From the NCBI GenBank assembly GCA_934435205.1, contig CAKSAK010000005.1, positions 1 through 64,000 of the forward strand: 64,000 bases of DNA, given 5' to 3'. The notes under the pieces were generated by a model. The model made no database searches. It was not told the DNA's origin and saw nothing but the letters and a program-made list of their open reading frames with translations. Origin of the DNA: an uncultured Ruminococcus sp. (lineage in GTDB: Bacteria; Bacillota; Clostridia; Oscillospirales; Ruminococcaceae). The translations under genes and the position numbers were made by a program. Shown in pieces: positions 56,936 through 64,000 of the stretch (positions within the stretch are counted from its first letter, which is position 1; each line of letters opens with the position of its first letter).

Positions 56936-58309
56936 ATGGCAAAGGTGAAAACTTCGTATGTGTGCAGTCAATGCGGATATGAAACTTCAAAATGGAACGG
57001 CAAATGCCCTAACTGCGGCGAATGGAACACCTTTGAGGAGGTCGAGCTTGCGGTCAGGGCAGGCGGTGCAAAGTCTAAGCCTACGGCTGTCAGAGATATT
57101 TCCGACAAGATAGTGGGCATAGGCGGCGTTGACGCAAGCTACAACGAGATACGTTATGCAACGGGGCTGAAAGAGCTTGACAGAGTGCTTGGAGGAGGGC
57201 TTGTAAAAGGCTCTCTGGTGCTTCTGGGCGGTGAACCGGGCATAGGAAAATCCACGATGCTTTTGCAGATATGTCAGTATTTAGGGCAAGACCACACCAT
57301 ACTTTATGTATCGGGAGAGGAATCGGTTCGGCAGATAAAGCTTCGTGCAAACAGGCTTCATGTTGACTCTGAAAATCTGTATCTTCTTGCAGACAACGAC
57401 TGCGAGCAGATATGCTCTGTGATAGTAAAAGAAAAGCCTGAGATAGTCATAATCGACTCTATCCAGACCATGAACATAAGCGGGATATCCTCAGCGCAGG
57501 GGTCTGTGACGCAGGTTAGAGAATGTACAAATATGTTCATGCGTACGGCAAAGTCGGAAGAGATACCCATGTTCATAGTGGGTCACGTCAACAAGGACGG
57601 CGCAATCGCAGGGCCAAAAGTTATGGAGCATATCGTTGATTGTGTGCTGTATTTTGAGGGTCAGCGAAATCTCACCTACAGGATACTGAGAGCCATAAAA
57701 AACCGTTTCGGATCAACAAACGAGATAGGTATGTTTGAAATGGCTGACAGCGGTCTGCTGGAGGTTGAAAACCCCTCTATGATGTTTTTGGAGGGCAGAC
57801 CCACGGACGCTTCGGGAACTTGTGTTGCCTGCATAATGGAAGGCACAAGACCCGTTATGGCGGAAGTTCAGGCGCTTGTATGCAAAAGTGTGCTTGCTTC
57901 ACCAAGGCGCACTGCCACGGGCTTTGACTACTACAGAATGGCTATAATAATAGCTGTGCTTGAAAAGAGGCTTGGCTATTTTTTCGGTGGGCTGGACGTA
58001 TACATTAATATTGTAGGCGGATTAAAGCTTGATGACACGGCGGCTGACCTATCGGTGGCGTTGGCGCTTTACTCGGGGCTGACGGACAAAGTTATAAGCG
58101 ACAAGCTTATAGCTCTTGGCGAGATAGGCTTAGGCGGAGAGCTTAGGAGCATCTCCCACTGTGAACAGCGCCTTGCAGAGTGCGAACGAATGGGCTTTGA
58201 AACTTGTATCGTCCCTGCACATTCGCTGAAAAGCGTTGACACAAGCAAGTTCTCAATGAAAATAATCGGCGTGCGCTCAATACGAGAGGCGTTCAAGACC
58301 ATAGGCTGA
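56936..58309 (+). CDS. radA: DNA repair protein RadA (Sms)
   Basis: A 457-aa RecA-family helicase/branch-migration factor. N-terminal zinc finger (CSQCGYETSKWNGKCPNC), Walker A GEPGIGKST (about 99-107), the RadA-specific KNRFGSTNEIG block (about 256), and a C-terminal Lon-like domain (about 330-450) without protease residues. It helps process recombination intermediates. The gene starts 18 bases after ricT. Confidence 0.95.
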   Translation: MAKVKTSYVCSQCGYETSKWNGKCPNCGEWNTFEEVELAVRAGGAKSKPTAVRDISDKIVGIGGVDASYNEIRYATGLKELDRVLGGGLVKGSLVLLGGEPGIGKSTMLLQICQYLGQDHTILYVSGEESVRQIKLRANRLHVDSENLYLLADNDCEQICSVIVKEKPEIVIIDSIQTMNISGISSAQGSVTQVRECTNMFMRTAKSEEIPMFIVGHVNKDGAIAGPKVMEHIVDCVLYFEGQRNLTYRILRAIKNRFGSTNEIGMFEMADSGLLEVENPSMMFLEGRPTDASGTCVACIMEGTRPVMAEVQALVCKSVLASPRRTATGFDYYRMAIIIAVLEKRLGYFFGGLDVYINIVGGLKLDDTAADLSVALALYSGLTDKVISDKLIALGEIGLGGELRSISHCEQRLAECERMGFETCIVPAHSLKSVDTSKFSMKIIGVRSIREAFKTIG

Positions 58310-58410
58310 CATAGTACAAGACTCTATCCCCAATTTTGTGTAATAAAAAAATAGTGCAATAGAAAAACATATTATAGACCGACCGTGAGGTGATCACTAT
58401 AAATATTGGT

Positions 58411-58881
58411 ATGAAACGATTATATTATTATGTAGAAAAAACGATGTATATCCATATATTACTGATATTATTGTTTTCATCTTTATTGTTTTATGTCTTC
58501 TATCGCAACGAATATCGACTTGATAATGCTATATTAGGAATTGCTATATTATCCATTTTATTTAATTCATATAAAGCCGCAGATGGAATTATATTGTTAT
58601 ATAAAAAACGGATCTGTACATTAAAAGGACAACAATACAAGGGCAGAATAGTTGGTAAAATAGGAATAAATGCTTATAGAGAAGGATATTTCTATAAGCT
58701 GGTTGTTCTTTATGAAAAAGGGAAAATAACTACGCCTTTAATTCAAACAAAATATGTTGACGCCTTAAAAAACAAGAGGTGCATTGTAAATGTATATGGT
58801 AATAATGTGTATATTTGCGGATACTCACTCTGTAAAAAAGGTGATTTACCAATAAAAATTAGAATAGTGGGAAATAAGTAA
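58411..58881 (+). CDS. AT-rich orphan membrane protein
   Basis: A 156-aa protein with two hydrophobic segments (about 11-35 and 40-60) and a basic soluble tail containing many Ile, Lys, Tyr residues. The start is uncertain: GAGGTGATC is an excellent ribosome site at 58386-58395, but the first in-frame ATG (58411) is 16 bases away; a GTG at 58390 overlaps it. The gene is much more AT-rich than radA before it, which suggests transfer. No family recognised. A strong terminator follows. Confidence 0.6.
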   Translation: MKRLYYYVEKTMYIHILLILLFSSLLFYVFYRNEYRLDNAILGIAILSILFNSYKAADGIILLYKKRICTLKGQQYKGRIVGKIGINAYREGYFYKLVVLYEKGKITTPLIQTKYVDALKNKRCIVNVYGNNVYICGYSLCKKGDLPIKIRIVGNK

Positions 58882-58894
58882 ACCGACAACACAA

Positions 58895-58932
58895 AACGGA
58901 CGGAAGACCAAATCTTCCGCCCGTTATTTTTT
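58895..58932. terminator. Terminator between convergent genes
   Basis: AACGGACGGAAGA pairs with TCTTCCGCCCGTT (one mismatch) around CCAAA, with T runs on the plus strand; it ends the orphan gene and can stop the acetyltransferase gene from the other side. Confidence 0.85.
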
Positions 58933-58937
58933 CTGTC

Positions 58938-59513
58938 TTATGTAGAAGCCGCACGTTCTCCCATGATGTCGCTTTTGAGAAGCCCATAGATGTTGAAATC
59001 TGTATAGATATTCACGAACTTCGCCTGACGCTTTGTTCCCTCGCAGGTAAAACCGCATTTTTCCATTACTCTGTTTGAAGCCACGTTCACTGTCATGACC
59101 TCTGCTTCAAGCCTTTGAACACCTGTTTCCTCAAAGCAAAATCTGATAACACGCCTTAGAGCCTCGGTGACAAAGCCCATGTTCTGATACGCCGCCGAGA
59201 TACGATAGCCTATCATAGCCTGTCTGTCATTCTCAATATTGAACAGGTTCACCTCCCCTGCCAACCTATGATTTTTCTTCAGCTCTATCCCCCAGCTTAT
59301 ATGATCCTTTTTGCCGTTGTTAAGAGTGCGTCCGAAAAACAGCGACGGCTCTCTTTCCTGCCTCGTCATGTTTCTGCCCCAATATTTGTAAAGGTTCTCG
59401 TCAGCCATATAGGTTTTCATATCCTCTGCGTCAGCAGCGGTCTTCGCCCTGAGTATGAGCCTTTCTGTTTCCAGCACAGGAAAATGAGAAAAATAATAGT
59501 CCATATCCTGCAA
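58938..59513 (-). CDS. GNAT-family N-acetyltransferase (RimJ/RimL-like)
   Basis: A 191-aa acetyltransferase. TTG at 59513 is the likely start, since GGGGGAG lies 10 bases upstream; an ATG at 59504 is possible. Features: ETERLILRAKTAADAEDM at the N-terminus, GYRISAAYQNMGFVTEALRR (acetyl-CoA loop with Q-N-M-G-F) and MTVNVASNRVMEKCGF. It resembles the ribosomal-protein or antibiotic-modifying RimJ/L group. Substrate unknown. Monocistronic. Confidence 0.88.
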   Translation of the reverse strand: MQDMDYYFSHFPVLETERLILRAKTAADAEDMKTYMADENLYKYWGRNMTRQEREPSLFFGRTLNNGKKDHISWGIELKKNHRLAGEVNLFNIENDRQAMIGYRISAAYQNMGFVTEALRRVIRFCFEETGVQRLEAEVMTVNVASNRVMEKCGFTCEGTKRQAKFVNIYTDFNIYGLLKSDIMGERAAST

Positions 59514-59611
59514 AATAAACACTCTCCCCCTGCTTATATAATAAAATTTCCCAAGTCTAACTAAAATTATAACATAAATGCTGGCAAAAATCAAGTGTTT
59601 TTAAGCAAAAT

Positions 59612-59655
59612 ACACAAAAAAGCAGAAAACGCCCCGAAACAAGTTCGGGACGCTC
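59612..59655 (-). terminator. Terminator of the alcohol dehydrogenase gene
   Basis: On the minus strand GCGTCCCGAA and TTCGGGGCGT pair (one G-T) around CTTG, followed by T-rich sequence. Confidence 0.8.
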
Positions 59656-59676
59656 TCTGTTCTATAATCTGGAGAA

Positions 59677-60891
59677 TTAGAAATCAACTTCTGTATCGTA
59701 GTAGCAGCACTTGAGGAGCTTTTCCATTTCTTCCTGTGAAGGCTGACGTGGGTTAGAGCCTGTGCAAGCGTCTGCGATAGCGTTCTTAGCGATCTCAGGG
59801 AGTCTTTCAAGGAATACGTTCTCTGGAACGAAGCCCTCCTCGCATGGATAGCTGTCTGTACCATAGTTCTTGATGCAGTGAGGAATGTTGAGCTTGTCAT
59901 TCATGCCTCTTACATACTCGATGAGGAGCTTTACCTTCTCGTCATCGTTTGAACCGCCAAGGTGCATATAATCAGCGATAACGCCATATCTCTTCTTAGC
60001 TGTTTCGTCCTTAGCATTGAATGCGATTACCTTTGGCAGATACATTGCATTAGCTGCGCCGTGGATAATATGTGCGCCATAGTCAGCGAAAGCTGCGCCT
60101 GTCTTATGAGCCATTGAGTGAACGATACCGAGCAGAGCGTTTGAGAATGCCATACCTGCAAGACACTGAGCGTCGTGCATTCTGTCTCTTGCGCCCATAT
60201 CGCCGTTGTAAGAATCAACAAGATCCTTCTGGATCATTTCGATAGCGTGGATAGCAAGCGGATCTGTATATGCACAGTTTGCTGTTGAAACATAAGCTTC
60301 GATAGCGTGTGTCAGAGCGTCCATACCTGTATGAGCTGTCAGCTTCTGTGGCATTGTTTCTGCAAGGTCAGGATCAACGATAGCTACATCCGGCGTGATC
60401 TCAAAGTCAGCGATAGGATACTTGATACCCTTGTCATAGTCTGTGATGATAGAGAATGCTGTTACCTCAGTAGCTGTGCCTGATGTTGAAGAAATTGCAC
60501 AGAAGTGTGCTTTCTTTCTCAGCTCAGGGATACCGAATACCTTACACATATCTTCAAATGTGCAGTCAGGATACTCATACTTGATCCACATAGCCTTTGC
60601 AGCGTCGATAGGTGAACCGCCGCCCATTGCTACGATCCAATCAGGCTCAAATTCGAGCATGACCTTTGCACCGTTCATAACTGTTGTTACAGAAGGGTCT
60701 GGCTCTACGCCCTCAAGAAGCTTAACTTCCATTCCAGCCTCTTTCAGATAAGCTTCTGCCTTCTGGAGAAAACCGTTTCTCTTCATTGAGCCGCCGCCGA
60801 CTACGATGATAGCTTTCTTACCTTTCAGTGTTTTCAGGTTCTCCAATGCTCCCTTGCCGTGATAAAGGTCTCTTGGTAATGTAAATCTCAT
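59677..60891 (-). CDS. Iron-containing alcohol dehydrogenase (type III)
   Basis: A 404-aa NAD(P)-dependent alcohol/aldehyde dehydrogenase of the iron group. The NAD loop VAMGGGSPIDAAKAMW (about 95-110), SSTSGTATEVTAFS (about 146-159) and the metal His block HTGMDALTHAIEAYV with HSMAHKTGAAF are present. It makes ethanol or another alcohol to recycle NADH in fermentation. A palindrome TTGTGTAAATATCACACAA lies 50 bases upstream and looks like a redox (Rex-type) operator. Strong codon bias suggests high expression. Confidence 0.93.
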   Translation of the reverse strand: MRFTLPRDLYHGKGALENLKTLKGKKAIIVVGGGSMKRNGFLQKAEAYLKEAGMEVKLLEGVEPDPSVTTVMNGAKVMLEFEPDWIVAMGGGSPIDAAKAMWIKYEYPDCTFEDMCKVFGIPELRKKAHFCAISSTSGTATEVTAFSIITDYDKGIKYPIADFEITPDVAIVDPDLAETMPQKLTAHTGMDALTHAIEAYVSTANCAYTDPLAIHAIEMIQKDLVDSYNGDMGARDRMHDAQCLAGMAFSNALLGIVHSMAHKTGAAFADYGAHIIHGAANAMYLPKVIAFNAKDETAKKRYGVIADYMHLGGSNDDEKVKLLIEYVRGMNDKLNIPHCIKNYGTDSYPCEEGFVPENVFLERLPEIAKNAIADACTGSNPRQPSQEEMEKLLKCCYYDTEVDF

Positions 60892-60938
60892 TTCTAATTC
60901 CTCCTATATGTAATGTAATAATGTGCTCAAAGAGGTTT

Positions 60939-60957
60939 TGTGTAAATATCACACAAA
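60939..60957. promoter_or_regulatory. Rex-like palindrome upstream of the alcohol dehydrogenase
   Basis: TTGTGT, seven bases, ACACAA, nested in the longer inverted repeat AAAGAGG...CCTCTTT (60930-60968). The form resembles Rex sites (TTGTGA-N6-TCACAA), which answer to NADH/NAD. Confidence 0.5.
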
Positions 60958-60968
60958 TTTCCTCTTTG

Positions 60969-61269
60969 CTTGATTTTAATTATACAAAATGTCAATGAAC
61001 TATTCTAACATAATTCGTGAACAATCTATTAATTATTAACTTTTACATAGCATATATAAGTATGTGCATATAGCTAAATGTACATATGAATGTGTAAAAT
61101 AGGTGTAAGAAATATCATAATTGTATGAAAAATCACTGTTTAGCTTGAATTATGCGGGAACGTGCGGCATGATTTTTTTATTCTTTCGTTAATAAATTAT
61201 ACATTTATAGCACTACATACATACCTGTAGATGAAGATAAAAAAATTCATAAAAAATTTGCTTAAGCTA
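60969..61269. other. AT-rich divergent spacer
   Basis: No ORF. On the minus strand a TATAAT near 60989 lies without a good -35. The rest shows no clear structure. Confidence 0.4.
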
Positions 61270-61298
61270 TGGAAATATGCGAAAAAATGTGATATAAT
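61270..61298 (+). promoter_or_regulatory. Promoter of panT-coaX
   Basis: TGGAAA (61270-61275), 17 bases, TATAAT (61293-61298) with an extended TG two bases before the -10. Confidence 0.65.
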
Positions 61299-61317
61299 AT
61301 ACTGGTATTGTATTGTA

Positions 61318-61350
61318 TCCTCCCATGATGGAGGAATAATAACAAGGAGG
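61318..61350 (+). promoter_or_regulatory. Leader hairpin with anti-Shine-Dalgarno
   Basis: TCCTCC (61318-61323) pairs with GGAGGA (61330-61335) as a hairpin, but the same TCCTCC can also pair with the true site AAGGAGG (61344-61350). The two pairings exclude each other, as in a translation switch. Confidence 0.5.
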
Positions 61351-61359
61351 AAATTTAAT

Positions 61360-61983
61360 ATGAAAACAAAGGTCAACACAAAATCATTGGTGATACTGGG
61401 ATTAATGACAGCTCTTACAATGATCTTCTCGTTCACTCCTATCGGTTCTATACCTATCGGACCGCTGGTAATTACTCTCAACGTAATTCCTATTGCGATA
61501 GCAGCTGTAACGGTAGGCCCTGTGGGAAGTGCAGTCATTGGAGGAGTTTTCGGACTGCTCAGCTTTTTGCAATGCTTCGGAATAGGCGTGCCAAGCGGAA
61601 TGGGCGCAGCACTTGTTGCGATCGATCCGGTCCTGGCTTTCGTTCAGCGATTTGTACCACGACTTCTTGACGGCATTGTCGTAGGATTTATAGCCAAAGG
61701 CATGAGCAAGGTCACAAACCACTATGTTTCATATGCTGTTACAGGCTTTTGCACTGCGTTCTTGAACACATTATTCTTTATGAGCGCGCTGGTTTTGCTT
61801 TTTGGCAGCACCGAATATGTACAGGGTCTGATGGGCGGAAAGAATATCATAGTATTCATCTGCACCTTTGTAGGCATAAATGCTCTGGTCGAAATGGCTG
61901 TATGTACATTTGTTACAGGTACAGTGGGTGCTGCACTTTATAAGGCAAGGTTCATACCCGGCAAAAACAAAGCGCAGGCATAA
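61360..61983 (+). CDS. panT: ECF transporter substrate-binding S component, pantothenate type
   Basis: A 207-aa membrane protein with about six hydrophobic helices, the S-component of an energy-coupling factor transporter. The ATG at 61360 has AAGGAGG 9 bases upstream. The N-terminal block LVILGLMTALTMIFSFTPIG and the GPLVITLNVIPIAIAAVTVGP segment are typical of PanT. It is followed after 24 bases by pantothenate kinase, so pantothenate is the likely substrate; the energising module (EcfAA'T) is elsewhere. Confidence 0.85.
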   Translation: MKTKVNTKSLVILGLMTALTMIFSFTPIGSIPIGPLVITLNVIPIAIAAVTVGPVGSAVIGGVFGLLSFLQCFGIGVPSGMGAALVAIDPVLAFVQRFVPRLLDGIVVGFIAKGMSKVTNHYVSYAVTGFCTAFLNTLFFMSALVLLFGSTEYVQGLMGGKNIIVFICTFVGINALVEMAVCTFVTGTVGAALYKARFIPGKNKAQA

Positions 61984-62007
61984 ATTCACCGAAAGGATAA
62001 CATACAA

Positions 62008-62775
62008 ATGGTTTTAGCGGTCGATATAGGAAACACTAACATAGTAATGGGCTGTTTTGAAAGCGACAGGATACTTTTTGTTGAAAGACTTTCTACAAAT
62101 CAGCAGTCCACGGCACTTGAATATGCCATAATGCTCAAGAACATTCTTGAGATACATTCTATAGATATGTCAGATTTCAGGGGCGGCATAATCTCATCGG
62201 TCGTGCCGTCTGTGACCCTCACGATGAAAGAGGCAATGGAGAGGCTCATCAAAAAGCGTATCATGGTGGTCGGACCTGGAATAAAGACGGGACTCAAGAT
62301 AAATCTTGACAATCCTGCACAGCTTGGCAGCGACAGAGTTGCTGACGCAGTTGCGGCGATAAACCTCTATCCTGTGCCTATCATAATGATAGACATGGGC
62401 ACTGCTACTACCATATCAGTAATAGACAAGGAAAAGAATTTCATAGGCGGAATGATTATACCGGGACTTAGAACTTCCCTCGACTCGCTTTCGGGCAAGG
62501 CTTCACAGCTTCCTTTCATCAGCCTTGTACCGCCGAAAAAGGTCATAGGCACTAACACTATCGACTGTATGAAGAGCGGTATAATCCACAGCAATGCCGC
62601 AAGCATTGACGGCGTTATAGAGAGGATAGAAAACGAGCTTGGTGAGAAATGCACTGTGGTTTCCACAGGCGGTGTGGCAAAGATAATAGTGCCTTACTGC
62701 AAGCGTGACATAGTCATTGACGATGAGCTTCTGCTCAAAGGGCTTATGATAATCTACAATAAAAACAAACAATAA
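62008..62775 (+). CDS. coaX: Type III pantothenate kinase
   Basis: A 255-aa ASKHA kinase that phosphorylates pantothenate, the first step of coenzyme A synthesis. The N-terminal VDIGNTNIVMG (5-15), LGSDRVADAVAAINLYP (about 108-124), DMGTATTISVID and GGMIIPGLRTSLDSLSGKAS (about 150-170) are all typical of CoaX, which needs a monovalent cation and is not inhibited by CoA. Transporter and kinase in one transcript give a small pantothenate salvage unit. Confidence 0.95.
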   Translation: MVLAVDIGNTNIVMGCFESDRILFVERLSTNQQSTALEYAIMLKNILEIHSIDMSDFRGGIISSVVPSVTLTMKEAMERLIKKRIMVVGPGIKTGLKINLDNPAQLGSDRVADAVAAINLYPVPIIMIDMGTATTISVIDKEKNFIGGMIIPGLRTSLDSLSGKASQLPFISLVPPKKVIGTNTIDCMKSGIIHSNAASIDGVIERIENELGEKCTVVSTGGVAKIIVPYCKRDIVIDDELLLKGLMIIYNKNKQ

Positions 62776-62792
62776 TTTAAAATACAATACAC

Positions 62793-62825
62793 AAAGCGTC
62801 GGGTAGTTTTATCCGACGCTTTTTC
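62793..62825 (+). terminator. Terminator of panT-coaX
   Basis: AAAGCGTCGG and CCGACGCTTT form a 10-bp stem with more T following. Confidence 0.92.
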
Positions 62826-62981
62826 TTGTCGCTTTTTTTATATCCATAATAGACAAACAAGCAGGCTTCAAACAGTTGCAAATGCCGAAAATGGGGCGTT
62901 TCTATTGCTTTCGTGGCAGGGTTATGGTACAATCATATGTGCAAAGTAAAACGTTTACATAAAACAGAAAGCAGGAAATAT

Positions 62982-64000
62982 ATGAACGCAAGAAAAATAT
63001 TATGCCTTATGGTCGCAGTGCTTATGCTGTCAGGCTGTTCAAAGGGTGGAGACGGCTCGCAGGCTTCATCAAAGGCGGCTGAAAGCTCCGGCAAAGCGGA
63101 CAGCAGTGTTTCAGACTATGATAATACCACCACCGAGCCTGAAACAGACAAGCCTGAGTTTGACCTCAATGACAGCGTGGTAGGCTTTTCGCAGGCAAGC
63201 GGCTTTTATGACAGCGGTTTCAGCCTTGAGCTTACTGCAAACGAGGGCGAGAAAATATACTACACCACCGACGGCACAGACCCTAGGACTTCTGCCACGA
63301 GAGAAGAATACACTGCCCCTATCGAGATAAAGGACAGGAGCAATGATCCTAATGTGGTCTCAGCCGTGCCGACAGAAATGATATCAGGAAATTTCAATGA
63401 GTTCAGCTTTGGCGAGGGAGATTTCTGGTGCAACAAAAAAGCACCTTCTGACAATGCGGTGGACAAATGCACTGTTATAAGAGCGTCAAGCGAAAAAAGC
63501 GACGGAAGCGTTTCAAAAAGCTTCTCAGGCAGCTTTTACATAGGAAGCGCAGAGGAGCATATAAAAGGGCTTAAAGAAAGCTGTGAAGCGGCTGGGCATG
63601 ACCTTGCGGTAATGAACATCACAATGGACTACGCTGACCTTTTTGACAGCAAGATCGGCATTTACGTCAAGGGAGATATTTTCAGCAAGGCACTTGAGAA
63701 ATATAAAGCCAGCGGAGAAAGCATAGAAAACGAAACTGCAAGACAGCTTGACGCAAACTACAAACAGCGTGGCAAGGAATGGGAACGTGACTGTCACATC
63801 GAGCTTAACGAGATATCCGCCGAGGGAAATGTGACAAACGCTTTGTCACAGGATTGCGGCATAAGGATACAGGGAAACTATTCACGCTCCGACCTGCAAA
63901 AGGGATTCAGGCTTTACGCCAGAAAGAAATATGGCGAAAAGAAGTTTAACTATGAGGTCTTTGAGGGGCTGAAAAACACATCTGATGAAACTATCGACAG
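62982..64000 (+). CDS. CotH-like lipoprotein, cut by the window edge
   Basis: 339 codons are in the window; the end is missing. ATG at 62982 with GCAGGAAA upstream. Signal peptide with lipobox LSGC (Cys about 18), a Ser/Thr/Asp-rich linker (about 20-62), a small chitobiase/FN3-like beta domain (about 70-115, GEKIYYTTDGTDPR), and then the CotH domain with NYSRSDLQKGFRLYARKKYG. CotH proteins are Ser/Thr kinase-like phosphotransferases, first known in spore coats, and are common on the surface of Ruminococci next to cellulosome parts. Confidence 0.82.
   Translation, partial: MNARKILCLMVAVLMLSGCSKGGDGSQASSKAAESSGKADSSVSDYDNTTTEPETDKPEFDLNDSVVGFSQASGFYDSGFSLELTANEGEKIYYTTDGTDPRTSATREEYTAPIEIKDRSNDPNVVSAVPTEMISGNFNEFSFGEGDFWCNKKAPSDNAVDKCTVIRASSEKSDGSVSKSFSGSFYIGSAEEHIKGLKESCEAAGHDLAVMNITMDYADLFDSKIGIYVKGDIFSKALEKYKASGESIENETARQLDANYKQRGKEWERDCHIELNEISAEGNVTNALSQDCGIRIQGNYSRSDLQKGFRLYARKKYGEKKFNYEVFEGLKNTSDETID

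Overview
The window looks like chromosomal DNA of a monoderm Firmicute of the Ruminococcaceae/Oscillospirales type (Ruminococcus-like). Reasons: moderate GC with AT-rich spacers, strong GGAGG ribosome binding sites, TTG and GTG starts, near-consensus promoters with 17-bp spacers, Thr-rich linkers on exported proteins, an L,D-transpeptidase, SleB-type and CotH-type proteins, and the darA-holB-ricT neighbourhood usual in Firmicutes. The genus is inferred from style and synteny, not from a marker gene.

Layout. At the left edge (1-280) three near-perfect promoters in tandem fire leftward out of the window, as in a stable-RNA operon. Then come a ROK regulator, a PC4-like protein, a polysaccharide flippase, a 40-aa membrane peptide unit, a secreted trypsin-like protease, a lipoprotein and a SleB-type hydrolase (0.4-7.4 kb). 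8.3-14.1 kb holds a three-gene ExbB/ExbD-like operon, a patatin, a phosphoesterase, an M20 dipeptidase and prephenate dehydrogenase. 14.4-19.8 kb holds a cohesin-like surface protein, cyclophilin, two unknowns and a tail-anchored Pro-rich protein. 20-36 kb is mostly housekeeping: glycerol kinase, FolC-UvrC, L,D-transpeptidase, branched-chain aminotransferase, sirtuin, a heterodimeric ABC exporter, a histidine phosphatase and a MATE pump. 36.5-40.5 kb has metG, tRNA-Arg(CCG) and a small phage-derived module (sigma-like protein, XRE repressor, ImmA-type protease) around an array of operator-like palindromes. 40.5-50.9 kb is more accessory: a GT-C glycosyltransferase, a probable type I toxin-antitoxin locus, two pilin-like genes, a solute-binding lipoprotein coupled to a sensor with a degenerate GGDEF domain, an AraC-GGDEF fusion and a cation/proton antiporter. 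51.3-58.3 kb has a WYL regulator with a DUF896 protein, then a sigma-like HTH, PLP decarboxylase, darA, holB, ricT and radA. 58.4-64 kb ends with an AT-rich orphan, a GNAT acetyltransferase, iron alcohol dehydrogenase, the panT-coaX pantothenate pair and a truncated CotH-like lipoprotein.

Two repeat families run through the intergenic spaces. The first is at least 17 short palindromes that share a GTAGGGG end but have arms that change together. The second is four copies of a composite element of about 250-390 bp built from stacked hairpins. A third, MITE-like element lies at 47.76 kb.

The most exciting locus is 42355-42670. It has convergent consensus promoters, a 28-aa hydrophobic peptide whose Shine-Dalgarno sequence is held in a hairpin, strong 5'-3' pairing of the sense RNA, and an antisense RNA over its 3' half. 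This is a complete type I toxin-antitoxin architecture and no ordinary ORF caller would report it.
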